From contig SXOA01000174.1 of assembly GCA_005778405.1 (NCBI GenBank), positions 18,502 through 82,501 of the forward strand: DNA of 64,000 nt, in the 5' to 3' direction. Shown piece after piece: positions 47,420 to 56,218 of the stretch. The DNA comes from Planctomycetaceae bacterium. Its GTDB lineage: Bacteria; Planctomycetota; Planctomycetia; Pirellulales; Pirellulaceae. Position numbers and translations under genes: made by a program. The notes beneath the pieces were generated by a model. The model was given only the letters and a program-made list of their open reading frames with translations, had not been told where the DNA came from and did not search any database. The first letter of the stretch is position 1; each line of letters begins with the position of its first letter.

Positions 47420-47452
47420 GGCCCGGTCCACACGTTGGACCGGGCCTTTTTT
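47420..47452 (+). terminator. Strong intrinsic terminator
   Basis: Perfect 11-base arms GGCCCGGTCCA and TGGACCGGGCC with a CACGT loop, followed directly by six T residues. It ends the plus-strand candidate RNA just before the convergent HEAT-protein gene. Confidence 0.9.
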
Positions 47453-47487
47453 GTTGGATTGGCGAATGATTGCCGAAGATGGTCCGC

Positions 47488-49197
47488 TTAGCCCGCGTTC
47501 CGCCGCCGGATGCTTTCAATGGCCTTGTCAGCGGCGTCGCCAACGAAGGGAGTTTTCGCCGCGGTCGCTCTTTTCTTCACGAGTTGCAGCACACCGACCG
47601 ATTTGCTCGTGCCGATGTCCCCCAGGATTTCGCACAGATCCTTGCCGGCTCCCCAATCCTTGACTTCGATATGCGGGAATGTCTTGGAGACGATGTCCTG
47701 AGCCGGGGCTCCAGTCTCGCGAAACAGGCGAAAGGCGTCTCCGCGGATTTCCTTGCGGCGGCCGACTTTCTCGGCGACCCGTTCGTCACCCAGCCGGACA
47801 AGTCCGGTCAGCCCGGCCATCCATCGCTCGCGGTCGTTTTCGTCGACCAGCTTGAGCAGCTCGTCCGCTTGTTCCTTTTGAGCATATTTGCCGAACATGA
47901 CTGCGGCATGGCGGCGGATGTCGTTGTTGGAATCGGTCAGCAGCGGCTGGGCGGCGGCGGCAACTTGCGGTTGGAGGTCGGCCTTCACTTCGAGCTTCGC
48001 CAGCCATTCGACGGCACTTTTGCGCACGTCCCGATTGGCCGACTTGATATCCTCGAGCGTCTGCGCGATGAGCAGCCCTTGGTCCGTCTTCCGCAATTCC
48101 AGAATCCGGTGGGTTCGCTCGCGAATGCGGCCTTCCTTGTCGTGCAGATGCTTGACGAGCGGTTGTTCAGCCTGCGGCCACCAGTCGCCGAGGATTTCCT
48201 CGGCCCGCTCCCCTTCGCGGAAGGCCTCGTTGAGCGTGGAAATCAGCGGCTCGATGGCTCGCTCGTCCTTGAATTTCTCCAGCATGTCCATGCAATCGAT
48301 TTTGACGAACGCCTCCTGCTGCATGATCTTGGCGATGATTGGAACGTTTTCCTTCGTCCCCCAAACCTTTAGGGCACCGAGCGCATGCTTGCGGAGTGAT
48401 TCGGTATGCATGTTGTTAAGTGCCTTGGAAACCTCCTCCTGCTTGTCCGTTTCCAGCGGTACCCGGCCGAACCACTCCGCGGCCCGCCGCTTCGCGTCGT
48501 CGTTGCCCGTTTGCAGCCGTTTCAGGTTGGTGGGAACATCGTCCAATTCCTCGCCGGGGCGGGGAAAAGCAGGGTTTGCGGGAATGGTAACGGGGCCGGT
48601 GAAACCGGCCCTAGGCCCGCTGCTGTTGTTGTTGCCGTTGCCGGGGGCCCGGGTGTTGCGCCCCTTTTGTTTGGCTGCATCCGCGGCTTGCTGTTTTTTC
48701 AGATCCTCATCGAGCTTGTCAAAGGCCTTAGTCATCTCCTGCTTAAGCTGATCTTGAATATCAGGATTGTTGAGTGCGGCAAAAGGGTCGCTGGGATCGA
48801 CTCGCAATTTGCCGTTTTGGTTCTTGACATTTTTCGCGGCGTTGGCCACCGATTTCGACGCCCGATTGACGATGAGGTATCCCCCAACTCCGCACGCCAG
48901 CAACATAATCAGCGGAAGCCCCACCACCAGGCCGATGATCAGCCCAATCCCCTTGGTGTTACGCGGCGTTGGAACAGGTGGAGCGGGCTTAACAGCGAAG
49001 CTGCCGGAATTGACCGCAGCCGGCTGTAAAAACACAGGACCAGGCATCGGAATGGGAGCTGGGGCCGGCTGTGCGTCCGCCGGAGCCGCCACAACGGGAG
49101 GCTTGGCCTTGGGCGCGCCAGCCCAACTCGCCTTGGCTACTGGTGGCTTTTGGCCCCCACTGGAATTGCCGGGAGATGGCTTGCTCGGCTCACTCAT
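47488..49197 (-). CDS. Membrane-anchored HEAT-repeat protein
   Basis: 569 residues from ATG 49197; a frame to 49293 adds unlikely residues. An Ala/Pro-rich N-terminus (~1-75) precedes one membrane helix (IGLIIGLVVGLPLIMLLACG, ~80-100), then a charged coiled segment and, from ~240 to the end, helical HEAT-like repeats (ERAIEPLISTL, NRDVRKSAVEWLAKL, NNDIRRHAAVMFGKY). Such repeats bind proteins; no enzyme motif is present. The first ~75 residues are probably cytoplasmic. It lies downstream of a zinc-ribbon membrane gene on the same strand. Confidence 0.82.
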   Translation of the reverse strand: MSEPSKPSPGNSSGGQKPPVAKASWAGAPKAKPPVVAAPADAQPAPAPIPMPGPVFLQPAAVNSGSFAVKPAPPVPTPRNTKGIGLIIGLVVGLPLIMLLACGVGGYLIVNRASKSVANAAKNVKNQNGKLRVDPSDPFAALNNPDIQDQLKQEMTKAFDKLDEDLKKQQAADAAKQKGRNTRAPGNGNNNSSGPRAGFTGPVTIPANPAFPRPGEELDDVPTNLKRLQTGNDDAKRRAAEWFGRVPLETDKQEEVSKALNNMHTESLRKHALGALKVWGTKENVPIIAKIMQQEAFVKIDCMDMLEKFKDERAIEPLISTLNEAFREGERAEEILGDWWPQAEQPLVKHLHDKEGRIRERTHRILELRKTDQGLLIAQTLEDIKSANRDVRKSAVEWLAKLEVKADLQPQVAAAAQPLLTDSNNDIRRHAAVMFGKYAQKEQADELLKLVDENDRERWMAGLTGLVRLGDERVAEKVGRRKEIRGDAFRLFRETGAPAQDIVSKTFPHIEVKDWGAGKDLCEILGDIGTSKSVGVLQLVKKRATAAKTPFVGDAADKAIESIRRRNAG

Positions 49198-49305
49198 GGA
49201 AACGATACTCGTGAAACGAATCGGGCGGTCGGAGACCCTTTCCGGCATTGTACAAACCGCCGAATCGACATCCAAGCCGCAACCCCCTCCCATCCAGCAT
49301 CGGGG

Positions 49306-49935
49306 TTACTTTCTAAAGCGAGGGTCTTCCAGGTTCCGGAAGGGGTTCGTCTTGTCCTCAAAAGGTTCGGCGACGCGAGAACCCGACGCTGGCGCAGGAA
49401 ACCGCGGCGCGGCTGGCTGATTCGACGGCGTCGCTGCCGGCTGCTCCGGTACGTCCTCGGCGCCGAACTGGTTGAGCGCATCGAACTGGGCTGCATAGCC
49501 GGGGTCGAAAAAGTGGCAAACGGCTTGGTGATTCTCGTCATTGAATGTGACCGAAAACCTGGCCGGAAAGATCCAGTCCCAAACGACAGCCGGCACAACC
49601 GCCGCCACAAAGACGCCAATGGCTTTCAGTTTGAACAACCCGCGGCCTCCCCCCTTCATCGCGGCGAACAAGAACCACCCCGCAATGGCCGCCGCCCCAG
49701 CCGACAGGGTAAAGCGAAACAGCGCCCGGCTCATGGCACCGACCGCGCAGCTCCCGCAGGCCGGAGCCTGAATGCTCCCCTTCCCTTTGCCAAACCAAGC
49801 AATGAAAAAGAAGGCCCCATATCTGGCCCCGGCCGTAAAACGAACCTGCTTTCCCGGTTCGTCTGCGCCGCAGAGTACACAGCGATCCGGGAACTTGGGC
49901 GGGACCAGGCTAGAAACGGAAACGTCGTGGGGCAT
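49306..49935 (-). CDS. Membrane protein with N-terminal zinc-ribbon-like cysteines
   Basis: 209 residues. CVLCG (~19) and CGSC (~60) could form a split zinc ribbon. Two hydrophobic helices (~68-90 and ~104-122) are followed by a Pro-rich tail. No named family is recognised. The gene lies 17 bases after the stop of the giant redox gene upstream on the same strand, suggesting co-transcription, although functional linkage is unclear. Confidence 0.6.
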   Translation of the reverse strand: MPHDVSVSSLVPPKFPDRCVLCGADEPGKQVRFTAGARYGAFFFIAWFGKGKGSIQAPACGSCAVGAMSRALFRFTLSAGAAAIAGWFLFAAMKGGGRGLFKLKAIGVFVAAVVPAVVWDWIFPARFSVTFNDENHQAVCHFFDPGYAAQFDALNQFGAEDVPEQPAATPSNQPAAPRFPAPASGSRVAEPFEDKTNPFRNLEDPRFRK

Positions 49936-49952
49936 AGGTGGGCGAGTTTACG

Positions 49953-52900
49953 CTAGTGGTCTCCGTGATGGTCGTGCCCGTCCGACTTGCCAAACAGCGG
50001 GCTCTTCTTATCGCCGCGAGCGGCAAGATATGCCACGAGGTCGAGAATTTCCTCCTTCGAGAGCTTATCCAGCATTCCCTTGGGCATCACCGAAACCGGC
50101 GACAGCTTGCGGCTTTGGATTTCTTCCTTCTTGATGATGATTGGCTCCGCTTTGACAAGCGGATTCTCGATGAGCTTCACTTCGGTGCCGCTTTCGGAGA
50201 GGACGACGCCGGTCACGGTTTGTCCTCCTTCGGTCAGGATCACCGTCGTTTGATACTTCTCATTGATCTTGGCGGAAGGCTCCAGGATGTCCTTGAGAAT
50301 ATCGGCCGCTTTGAGCTTCACATCCAGCTTGGCGAGATCCGGCCCAAAATCATTGCCGACGCCATCCAGCTTGTGACAAGCGATGCAGGTTCCGACCGTA
50401 AACATCTGCTTGCCGGCGGCATAGGAGCGGCCATTCTTGACGCTCTCGACAGCCGGAGCGAGATCAACCAACTTCCACTCGGTTCGCGGGCGGTTGTCTT
50501 TGAGAAGCGCGTCCTTAATCGGCAGGGGATGCGTGCTGAGATAGGCCTCCGGCCCGGCGAGATAGGCGTCGAGGTCTTCCACGACATACAGCGCCCCGTA
50601 CATCCGTCGCCAGTGACCGGGATACGTGCAGACATAGGGATAAACGCCTGGCTCCGTCGGCGCAACGAAGCTCAGCTTTTGCGTCTCTCGCGGTTGGAGC
50701 AGCCGACTTGAGAGGAGGATTTTTCCCGATTGCGGCACATACTGCCGGGCTGCCGCGCCTGGCTGCAAAGCCGAGGCTTCCGCAGCCAGGCCGATTTCTT
50801 CCATCGCCCCCGGCTGGGTGATGACCAGGTTGTGCGGCATCAGGTCGATATTGTCGAAGACGATTTCCACCGCTTTGCCAGCTTTGACGGCGATGATCTC
50901 TTTGTCATAAGCCATCTTCTCAGGCAGCGTGCCGATACGGACTACTCGCACGCCCAGTTCCGCCAGCTCGCCGCGGGACTGCTTCGCGGCATCGGCCGAA
51001 AGCAATGTGGTGAGAGCATCGGCGAATTCCAGCGCGTCGAGCGCCGCCGATGAAGTTCGATCCGCTACCGGAATCCTTTTTACATGACCGACCACCACGG
51101 CGAGCAAAGACGCGGCTTGCTCCTTATCCCATGCCGACTGGGGAATCCGCTGGATGGCGCGAATCGCGGCCAGTCGATCAATGTCATCGCTTACGAACTT
51201 CGCCAACGACTTGAAGGTCTTGGCCTCCTGACCCCGAACGCTGACCAAGGCATTCATGGCCGCCCGGCGGACGAGCGACTCCGCGCCGCCACCTTCCAAA
51301 GCAAACTGCGACCGCGGCTTGGGGGCCGGAATGCGTTCTTGCTTGAACACTTCGCTGCGGCTGCTATCGAGCACTTTGAGGGTGAAGTTGTTGAGCCGCT
51401 GGCCGAGTCCGCCGTCGGCACGGTTAAAGATCACGATGGAGTCGATGGGGGTCTCTTCTCCCAGGTCGACTTCCCACCAGGGGTTGGGTGTGTTTTCCTG
51501 CGAGTGCGTCTGTCCACCACCTCCGTAGGAGTCGTTGGTGTTTCCATCGACCCCGCGAGACGCCTCGCCGCCGTGGGACGTGTTCTTCTGCGATGCCTTC
51601 CGGCCACGAGCCACATTTCGACCGTCGCTAAAGACTTCCACCTCCGCGAGCGTCAGCGTCTGGTTCCCCACAAGCTCGACGCGGACATAGCGTCCGCTGG
51701 TGCCCTTTCCTTTATTTCCAGTCGCGAGTCCTTCCGGCAAGCCAGCGAGCAGCGGCTCAATCTGCGGATAGAGGCTGGCCCGCAGGCCGAGGTCGGAGAC
51801 GAGGGGCGTGGCGGAAACGAAGTCTTGCAGGCTTCTCGCGCTCGATTGAGCAAGCGTCCACGCCTTGTCCCCGTTTCCATCCACGTTCATCAGCGACACA
51901 AAGCCGATTTGCCGCAAAATGGGCTGCTTGGCGGATGTCGCCAGCTTTTCCAGCTCCGCCCGCGCGGTGGTGAGCTCCGCGGCACTCCGGCCGGTAAGCT
52001 GCCGGACAAGATCAAAGACGACCGAGGCATCCGTCATCGATTGTTTCCCATCGAGAGCCTGAATCGCATCCATCACCACCCGCAGTTCCGGTTTCTTATC
52101 CATGGCCGCCAGGCCGGTCACCGCTTCCCGCCTCTGTTCGTCCCGCAAGCCGGGTCGATAGAGCAACTCCACAAAGACGATGCGCGTCCGCGGCTCCTTG
52201 AGCAGGTCCTCGGTGCTCATGCCCCGGAGGAAGTATCTCGCGCCAGCATCGGTGGTGAAGGCAATCTTTTGGCCGGACGCATTTGCCTGGTCCACAAAGG
52301 GCTGGAGCGCCCGCATCGTTTCCTTTTGGATGTAGTCGAGATAGACATCGCCAGGAAATTCCGCCGCAATGATCGGCACTTCGGCCGCTTCGGGGACGGT
52401 GAAAAAGCTCGCCGCCCGTACTGCTTCGAGTCTCACGCGGGGATGCTGGTCGGCAGCCATCTTCCGCAGCAAGTCGAGGACATTCGGCACCCGATCCCGC
52501 CAGTAGCAAAGGACTCGCGTTGCCGCGGCACGTGACCGATGATCGGGCGATTGCAGTCTCTCGCTTAGCAGCGTGAGATCGACGACGTTGTGCCACTGAT
52601 GGACCCACAGGGCCTCGCTCAGATGGTGCTCATAGTTGGCATCTTTTCTATCCAAGCCAGCCGCCCATTTGTTGACGGCGACGATGACTTTGGCAGCGTC
52701 ATGCTTGCCAAGTTCGACCTTGGCCCGCGTGCGGACGTCATCTTCCGGCGACGCGAGCAACGCCAGCAGCCCTTCGACGGATTCGCCAAAGACCTTCGGC
52801 GGCGTCAGTAGTGGCCGGCCTTCGTAAGTGAGGCGATAGACGCGGCCGTGCTGCTTGTCCCGGTTGGGGTCGCGAATGTGGTGCTGCAAATGGCCAATGA

Positions 52901-54908
52901 GCTGCTTGCTCCAGTCGAGAAAGTAAATCGAACCGTCCGGCGCGCAACCAACGGCAGACGGGCGAAAGTTCGGGTCATCGGACTTCACCAGGTCTTCCAT
53001 GGTCTCCCCTTTCAGGCCGCTCCCTTCTTCCATCACTTTCACGCGCCAAATGCCCTGAAAGCCGATCACGTTGCAATTGAGGAAGTTCCCCTGCCAGTCG
53101 TCGGGAAAGTGCCGGCTGCTGATCATGCCGGTGCCGGGGCAGGGGCGGTTGGGGCGGGCCCAGAACTGTGGCATGCCCGAGTGTTTCTGCGGATACGGCA
53201 GATGGCCGCTGAAGGCGGGGCCGAAGAAATTCTCGTTCCCTGTCGCGTCGGTGATGATGTCGTTCCCCCAGCGGTCGAAGACCCGGCCGTGCGGATTCGC
53301 AAAGCCATAGCTGACATACTGCTCGAATTTGCCGGACAGCGGCTCAAAGCGGAAGATGCAGCCGTCGTTGCTGCGGACGACCCCCTGCCGCGTTTCCACC
53401 TGCGTCCGGTGAAAGACGCCGTCAGATAGATACGTCGCCCCGCCAGGATCAAGCACCATGGCGTTGGTTGTGTGGTGACTATCGGCGGAGTCGATTCCCA
53501 TCAACACCCGCTCTTTTGTGTCGGCCTTGTCGTCGCCGTCGGTGTCCCGAACGAACCACAGATCGGGGGCCTGCATCAGCAGCACGCCGTCCTTGAAGAA
53601 CGTAAAGCCGGTGGGGCAGTTCAGATCGTCAATAAAATGCTTGCACTTGTCCGCTCGGCCGTCTCCGTCGGTGTCTTCGAAAATCAGGATGGCGTCGCCG
53701 ACCGTGCTGGTCGGCGTCCGCTCGGGATAGCTCTTCCAGGCCGCGACCCACAGCCGCCCCTTGGTATCCCAGGCCATTTGCACCGGGCTGACCAGCTCGG
53801 GGAACTGCTCTTCGCTGGCGAATAGGTTGACCTTGCACCCCTTGGCGACGGTCATGTGCTTGATGCCTTCTTCCCCGCTCAGATATGGCGGCAGATTCTG
53901 ACGATTGGAGAGCAACTCGCTGATGAGCGGCAGGTTGGAATCGTCGATCGGCTTCTCACTCCCCTTGGCGATGGACCAGATGTGCTTGTCGCGGTTCTCG
54001 GTCAGCACGTCCCGCTGCTTCATCTCTTCCTGCATGATCGTAAAGTTCGTAACCTTTGGGCCTCCTGGGCCGGATTGATAACTTTCCCGCGAGCGGCCGC
54101 CGTAGACGTTGTAACCGTCGACCGTCCGGTAGCGGGCATGCCACTGCTTGTTCTTTTCCAGGACGGCCACGCGAATTTTCTCCAAAACCTTGGCGTCTCG
54201 TTTGATCAGCGGTCCATCCGGCGTCAAAGCCCGCTCGATGGCCGTCCCGAGCATCTGATCCCCATATTCGGTCAGATGCATGCCGTTGAAAGTGTAGGGC
54301 TTGGACGAGCCGCTAAACCGCTCGGTGGAAATGGCGAAAAGATCGACAAACGGCACTTTGTTCGTCTTGGCGACTTCTCCCATCGCGGTTGCGTAGAGCT
54401 TTAGATTGGCGTTGGTCTTAGCAACATCCGGAAGGTTCGGATCGTTCAGTTTCTCGACAGCGAGCGGCGAAAAAATGACGATCCGCGTCGGCCCTTTGCC
54501 GCTGTAATTCGTGGCCTGCGTCTCGCGAATGAGCTTGTCCAGATCCGCCTTGAATTTTGCCAGCCCCGCCTCTCCCGCAAACGACTCGTTGAAGCCAAAC
54601 ATGGCGAAAACCACATCCGCCTTGCAGCGAGTCAGCCACTCTTCGGGACTGCCAAAACTCTCGGACCGGTGGCGAAACGTGATTTCGTCGCCAGAAACCC
54701 CCAGGTTGCGAAACACCAAATCCTTGTCCGCAAACCGGCTCATCAGCAGCGTCTCCAGCCAGCCGTGGTGCTGCATCCGATCGGCCAAAGCGTTGCCGAT
54801 GATGCAGATGTGGTCCCCCTGCTTGAATTCGAGAGTCTGTGCCGAGGCCGAAGCGGCGATGGCAAGGGACAAAACGACAGCAGCCAGCGCGGCCAAAAGG
54901 GGCTTCAT
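49953..54908 (-). CDS. Giant secreted SGNH / PVC dehydrogenase / cupredoxin / cytochrome c fusion
   Basis: 1651 residues. In order: signal peptide; SGNH esterase-like domain (~25-225, NALADRM start block, FGFNES and NGMHLTEYG); PVC-type membrane-bound dehydrogenase propeller (~340-700, with DTDGDGRADKCKHF and ISSRHFPDDWQGNF); HEAT-like repeats (~715-1040); F5/8 type C discoidin domain (~1070-1200, YVRVELVG, WWEVDLGEE); a cupredoxin with type 1 copper ligands HNL, YPYVC, PGHW and following Met (~1350-1435); and cytochrome c with CIACH (~1511). The GDS serine of the first domain is not evident (IIGNALAD), so that domain may be inactive. It probably oxidises a carbohydrate and passes electrons Cu to haem. 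Confidence 0.9.
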   Translation of the reverse strand: MKPLLAALAAVVLSLAIAASASAQTLEFKQGDHICIIGNALADRMQHHGWLETLLMSRFADKDLVFRNLGVSGDEITFRHRSESFGSPEEWLTRCKADVVFAMFGFNESFAGEAGLAKFKADLDKLIRETQATNYSGKGPTRIVIFSPLAVEKLNDPNLPDVAKTNANLKLYATAMGEVAKTNKVPFVDLFAISTERFSGSSKPYTFNGMHLTEYGDQMLGTAIERALTPDGPLIKRDAKVLEKIRVAVLEKNKQWHARYRTVDGYNVYGGRSRESYQSGPGGPKVTNFTIMQEEMKQRDVLTENRDKHIWSIAKGSEKPIDDSNLPLISELLSNRQNLPPYLSGEEGIKHMTVAKGCKVNLFASEEQFPELVSPVQMAWDTKGRLWVAAWKSYPERTPTSTVGDAILIFEDTDGDGRADKCKHFIDDLNCPTGFTFFKDGVLLMQAPDLWFVRDTDGDDKADTKERVLMGIDSADSHHTTNAMVLDPGGATYLSDGVFHRTQVETRQGVVRSNDGCIFRFEPLSGKFEQYVSYGFANPHGRVFDRWGNDIITDATGNENFFGPAFSGHLPYPQKHSGMPQFWARPNRPCPGTGMISSRHFPDDWQGNFLNCNVIGFQGIWRVKVMEEGSGLKGETMEDLVKSDDPNFRPSAVGCAPDGSIYFLDWSKQLIGHLQHHIRDPNRDKQHGRVYRLTYEGRPLLTPPKVFGESVEGLLALLASPEDDVRTRAKVELGKHDAAKVIVAVNKWAAGLDRKDANYEHHLSEALWVHQWHNVVDLTLLSERLQSPDHRSRAAATRVLCYWRDRVPNVLDLLRKMAADQHPRVRLEAVRAASFFTVPEAAEVPIIAAEFPGDVYLDYIQKETMRALQPFVDQANASGQKIAFTTDAGARYFLRGMSTEDLLKEPRTRIVFVELLYRPGLRDEQRREAVTGLAAMDKKPELRVVMDAIQALDGKQSMTDASVVFDLVRQLTGRSAAELTTARAELEKLATSAKQPILRQIGFVSLMNVDGNGDKAWTLAQSSARSLQDFVSATPLVSDLGLRASLYPQIEPLLAGLPEGLATGNKGKGTSGRYVRVELVGNQTLTLAEVEVFSDGRNVARGRKASQKNTSHGGEASRGVDGNTNDSYGGGGQTHSQENTPNPWWEVDLGEETPIDSIVIFNRADGGLGQRLNNFTLKVLDSSRSEVFKQERIPAPKPRSQFALEGGGAESLVRRAAMNALVSVRGQEAKTFKSLAKFVSDDIDRLAAIRAIQRIPQSAWDKEQAASLLAVVVGHVKRIPVADRTSSAALDALEFADALTTLLSADAAKQSRGELAELGVRVVRIGTLPEKMAYDKEIIAVKAGKAVEIVFDNIDLMPHNLVITQPGAMEEIGLAAEASALQPGAAARQYVPQSGKILLSSRLLQPRETQKLSFVAPTEPGVYPYVCTYPGHWRRMYGALYVVEDLDAYLAGPEAYLSTHPLPIKDALLKDNRPRTEWKLVDLAPAVESVKNGRSYAAGKQMFTVGTCIACHKLDGVGNDFGPDLAKLDVKLKAADILKDILEPSAKINEKYQTTVILTEGGQTVTGVVLSESGTEVKLIENPLVKAEPIIIKKEEIQSRKLSPVSVMPKGMLDKLSKEEILDLVAYLAARGDKKSPLFGKSDGHDHHGDH

Positions 54909-55081
54909 AGCGATACCTGTGGATTAAGAAGTGGGTTGCGGCTCATGGAGGAAAGTTTCAGGTGGGAGGTCCATTGTAACTGGATTTTCTGGGCTCGGGG
55001 CGGTGCTTGCCGGTTCGTTTCGCCAACGCCAAGATAGGCAAATCCAACCAATCGCTCCCCAAACATCAAAATTGAAATCCA

Positions 55082-56149
55082 ATGCGTTATCATCCCCAGC
55101 CCCTCCTGGAACTCGTCACCCAAATCTTCACCGCCGCGGGATGCGAACAGGATGAAGCCGAAATCATCAGCGACCATCTGGTGCAGGCGAACCTGACCGG
55201 TCACGATTCGCACGGAGTGATTCGTACGCCGATCTACGTGCAGTGGTTGCGGGAAGGGAAAGTGCGGGCCAATCAACATGCGAGAATCGTGTTTGAGAAC
55301 GATGCCATCGCGGTCATTGACGGCGGCATGGGTTTCGGCCAGCCGATTGCGAAGGAGTCGATGGAGTTGGGGATCGCCAAAGCAAAGAACAGAGGCGTGG
55401 CGGTGATTGCCCTGCGGAATACGGGCCATGTCGGGCGGGTCGGACATTGGGCGGAAATGACGGTGAAGGCCGGCCTGATTTCGCTCCACTTCGTCAACAC
55501 CAGCGGCCTGGGAATGCTCGTCGCACCGGTCGGCGGCATCAACCGGCGGCTGTCGGCGAATCCTGTTTCGGTTGGCATCCCCGTCGCTGGTGGAGAGTCG
55601 ATTATCTACGACATCTCCACTTCGTCGGTCGCCGAAGGCAAGCTCAAGGTCGCCTTCAACAAGGGAGTGCCGGTCCCCGAAGGGTGCATCATCGACTCCA
55701 AGGGACAGCCGACGTGCGATCCTGCTGTCTTCTATGGCAATCCGCCCGGCGCGATTCTCCCGTTCGGCGGCTACAAGGGATATGGCCTGGGAATCGTCAC
55801 CGAAATCCTCGCCGGCGCACTCACCGGCAGCGGCTGCACCGTTCCAGGGAAGACGCAGCTCGAGCAAGGGATGCTCTCCATCATTCTCGACCCAGCTGCG
55901 TTTCAGGTGCAGGACTCGTTGGCGAATGAAGCCCGCAAGTTCGTCGATTTCGTAAAGTCGTCCGAGAAGGTTTCGCCCGATGCGGAGATCCTGATGCCCG
56001 GCGACGTCGAACGGCGTAACCGGGCGGAGCGGACGGCGAAGGGGATTGAACTGGATGACAAGACCTGGAGCCAGATTGAAGGGGTGGCGGCAGCCGTGAA
56101 GATTCCGGCGGAACTGCTCGCGAAGGTCAAGGGAAACCGTCCAAACTAA
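55082..56149 (+). CDS. Ldh-family (malate/sulfolactate-type) dehydrogenase
   Basis: 355 residues of the PF02615 NAD(P)-dependent oxidoreductase family, distinct from Rossmann lactate dehydrogenases. The catalytic His lies in TGHDSHGVIRTP (~40-52); GHVGRVGHWAE and GGYKGYGLGIVTEILAG are further hallmarks. It interconverts a 2-hydroxyacid and 2-ketoacid (malate, lactate, ureidoglycolate or sulfolactate in relatives). No export signal. It is divergent from the giant redox gene and followed by an FAD-linked oxidase. Confidence 0.93.
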   Translation: MRYHPQPLLELVTQIFTAAGCEQDEAEIISDHLVQANLTGHDSHGVIRTPIYVQWLREGKVRANQHARIVFENDAIAVIDGGMGFGQPIAKESMELGIAKAKNRGVAVIALRNTGHVGRVGHWAEMTVKAGLISLHFVNTSGLGMLVAPVGGINRRLSANPVSVGIPVAGGESIIYDISTSSVAEGKLKVAFNKGVPVPEGCIIDSKGQPTCDPAVFYGNPPGAILPFGGYKGYGLGIVTEILAGALTGSGCTVPGKTQLEQGMLSIILDPAAFQVQDSLANEARKFVDFVKSSEKVSPDAEILMPGDVERRNRAERTAKGIELDDKTWSQIEGVAAAVKIPAELLAKVKGNRPN

Positions 56150-56218
56150 CTCCTCCGCTGCGCTTCGGCGTCTATGCGTTAAACATCGACCAATGCTGGC
56201 GGATGGCTACCGGAACCC

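Larger units (their letters stand above)
47188..47452 (+). ncRNA. Candidate structured RNA, unknown class
   Basis: An isolated plus-strand transcription unit is suggested between two minus-strand genes: promoter-like boxes at 47154-47182 and a strong terminator at 47420-47452. The 5' part folds as a closed multi-branch: CGGTTC/GAACCG (47197-47202 with 47261-47266) encloses TCGTGCT/AGCACGA (47201-47218) and CCGTAG/CTACGG (47231-47251); the first two compete by two bases. A later hairpin GGGTTGCC/GGCAAGCC lies near 47352-47373. A near-perfect ribosome site precedes a 14-codon frame. It does not match tmRNA, RNase P RNA, SRP RNA or a riboswitch class I know. 6S-like RNA remains possible. Confidence 0.55.
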
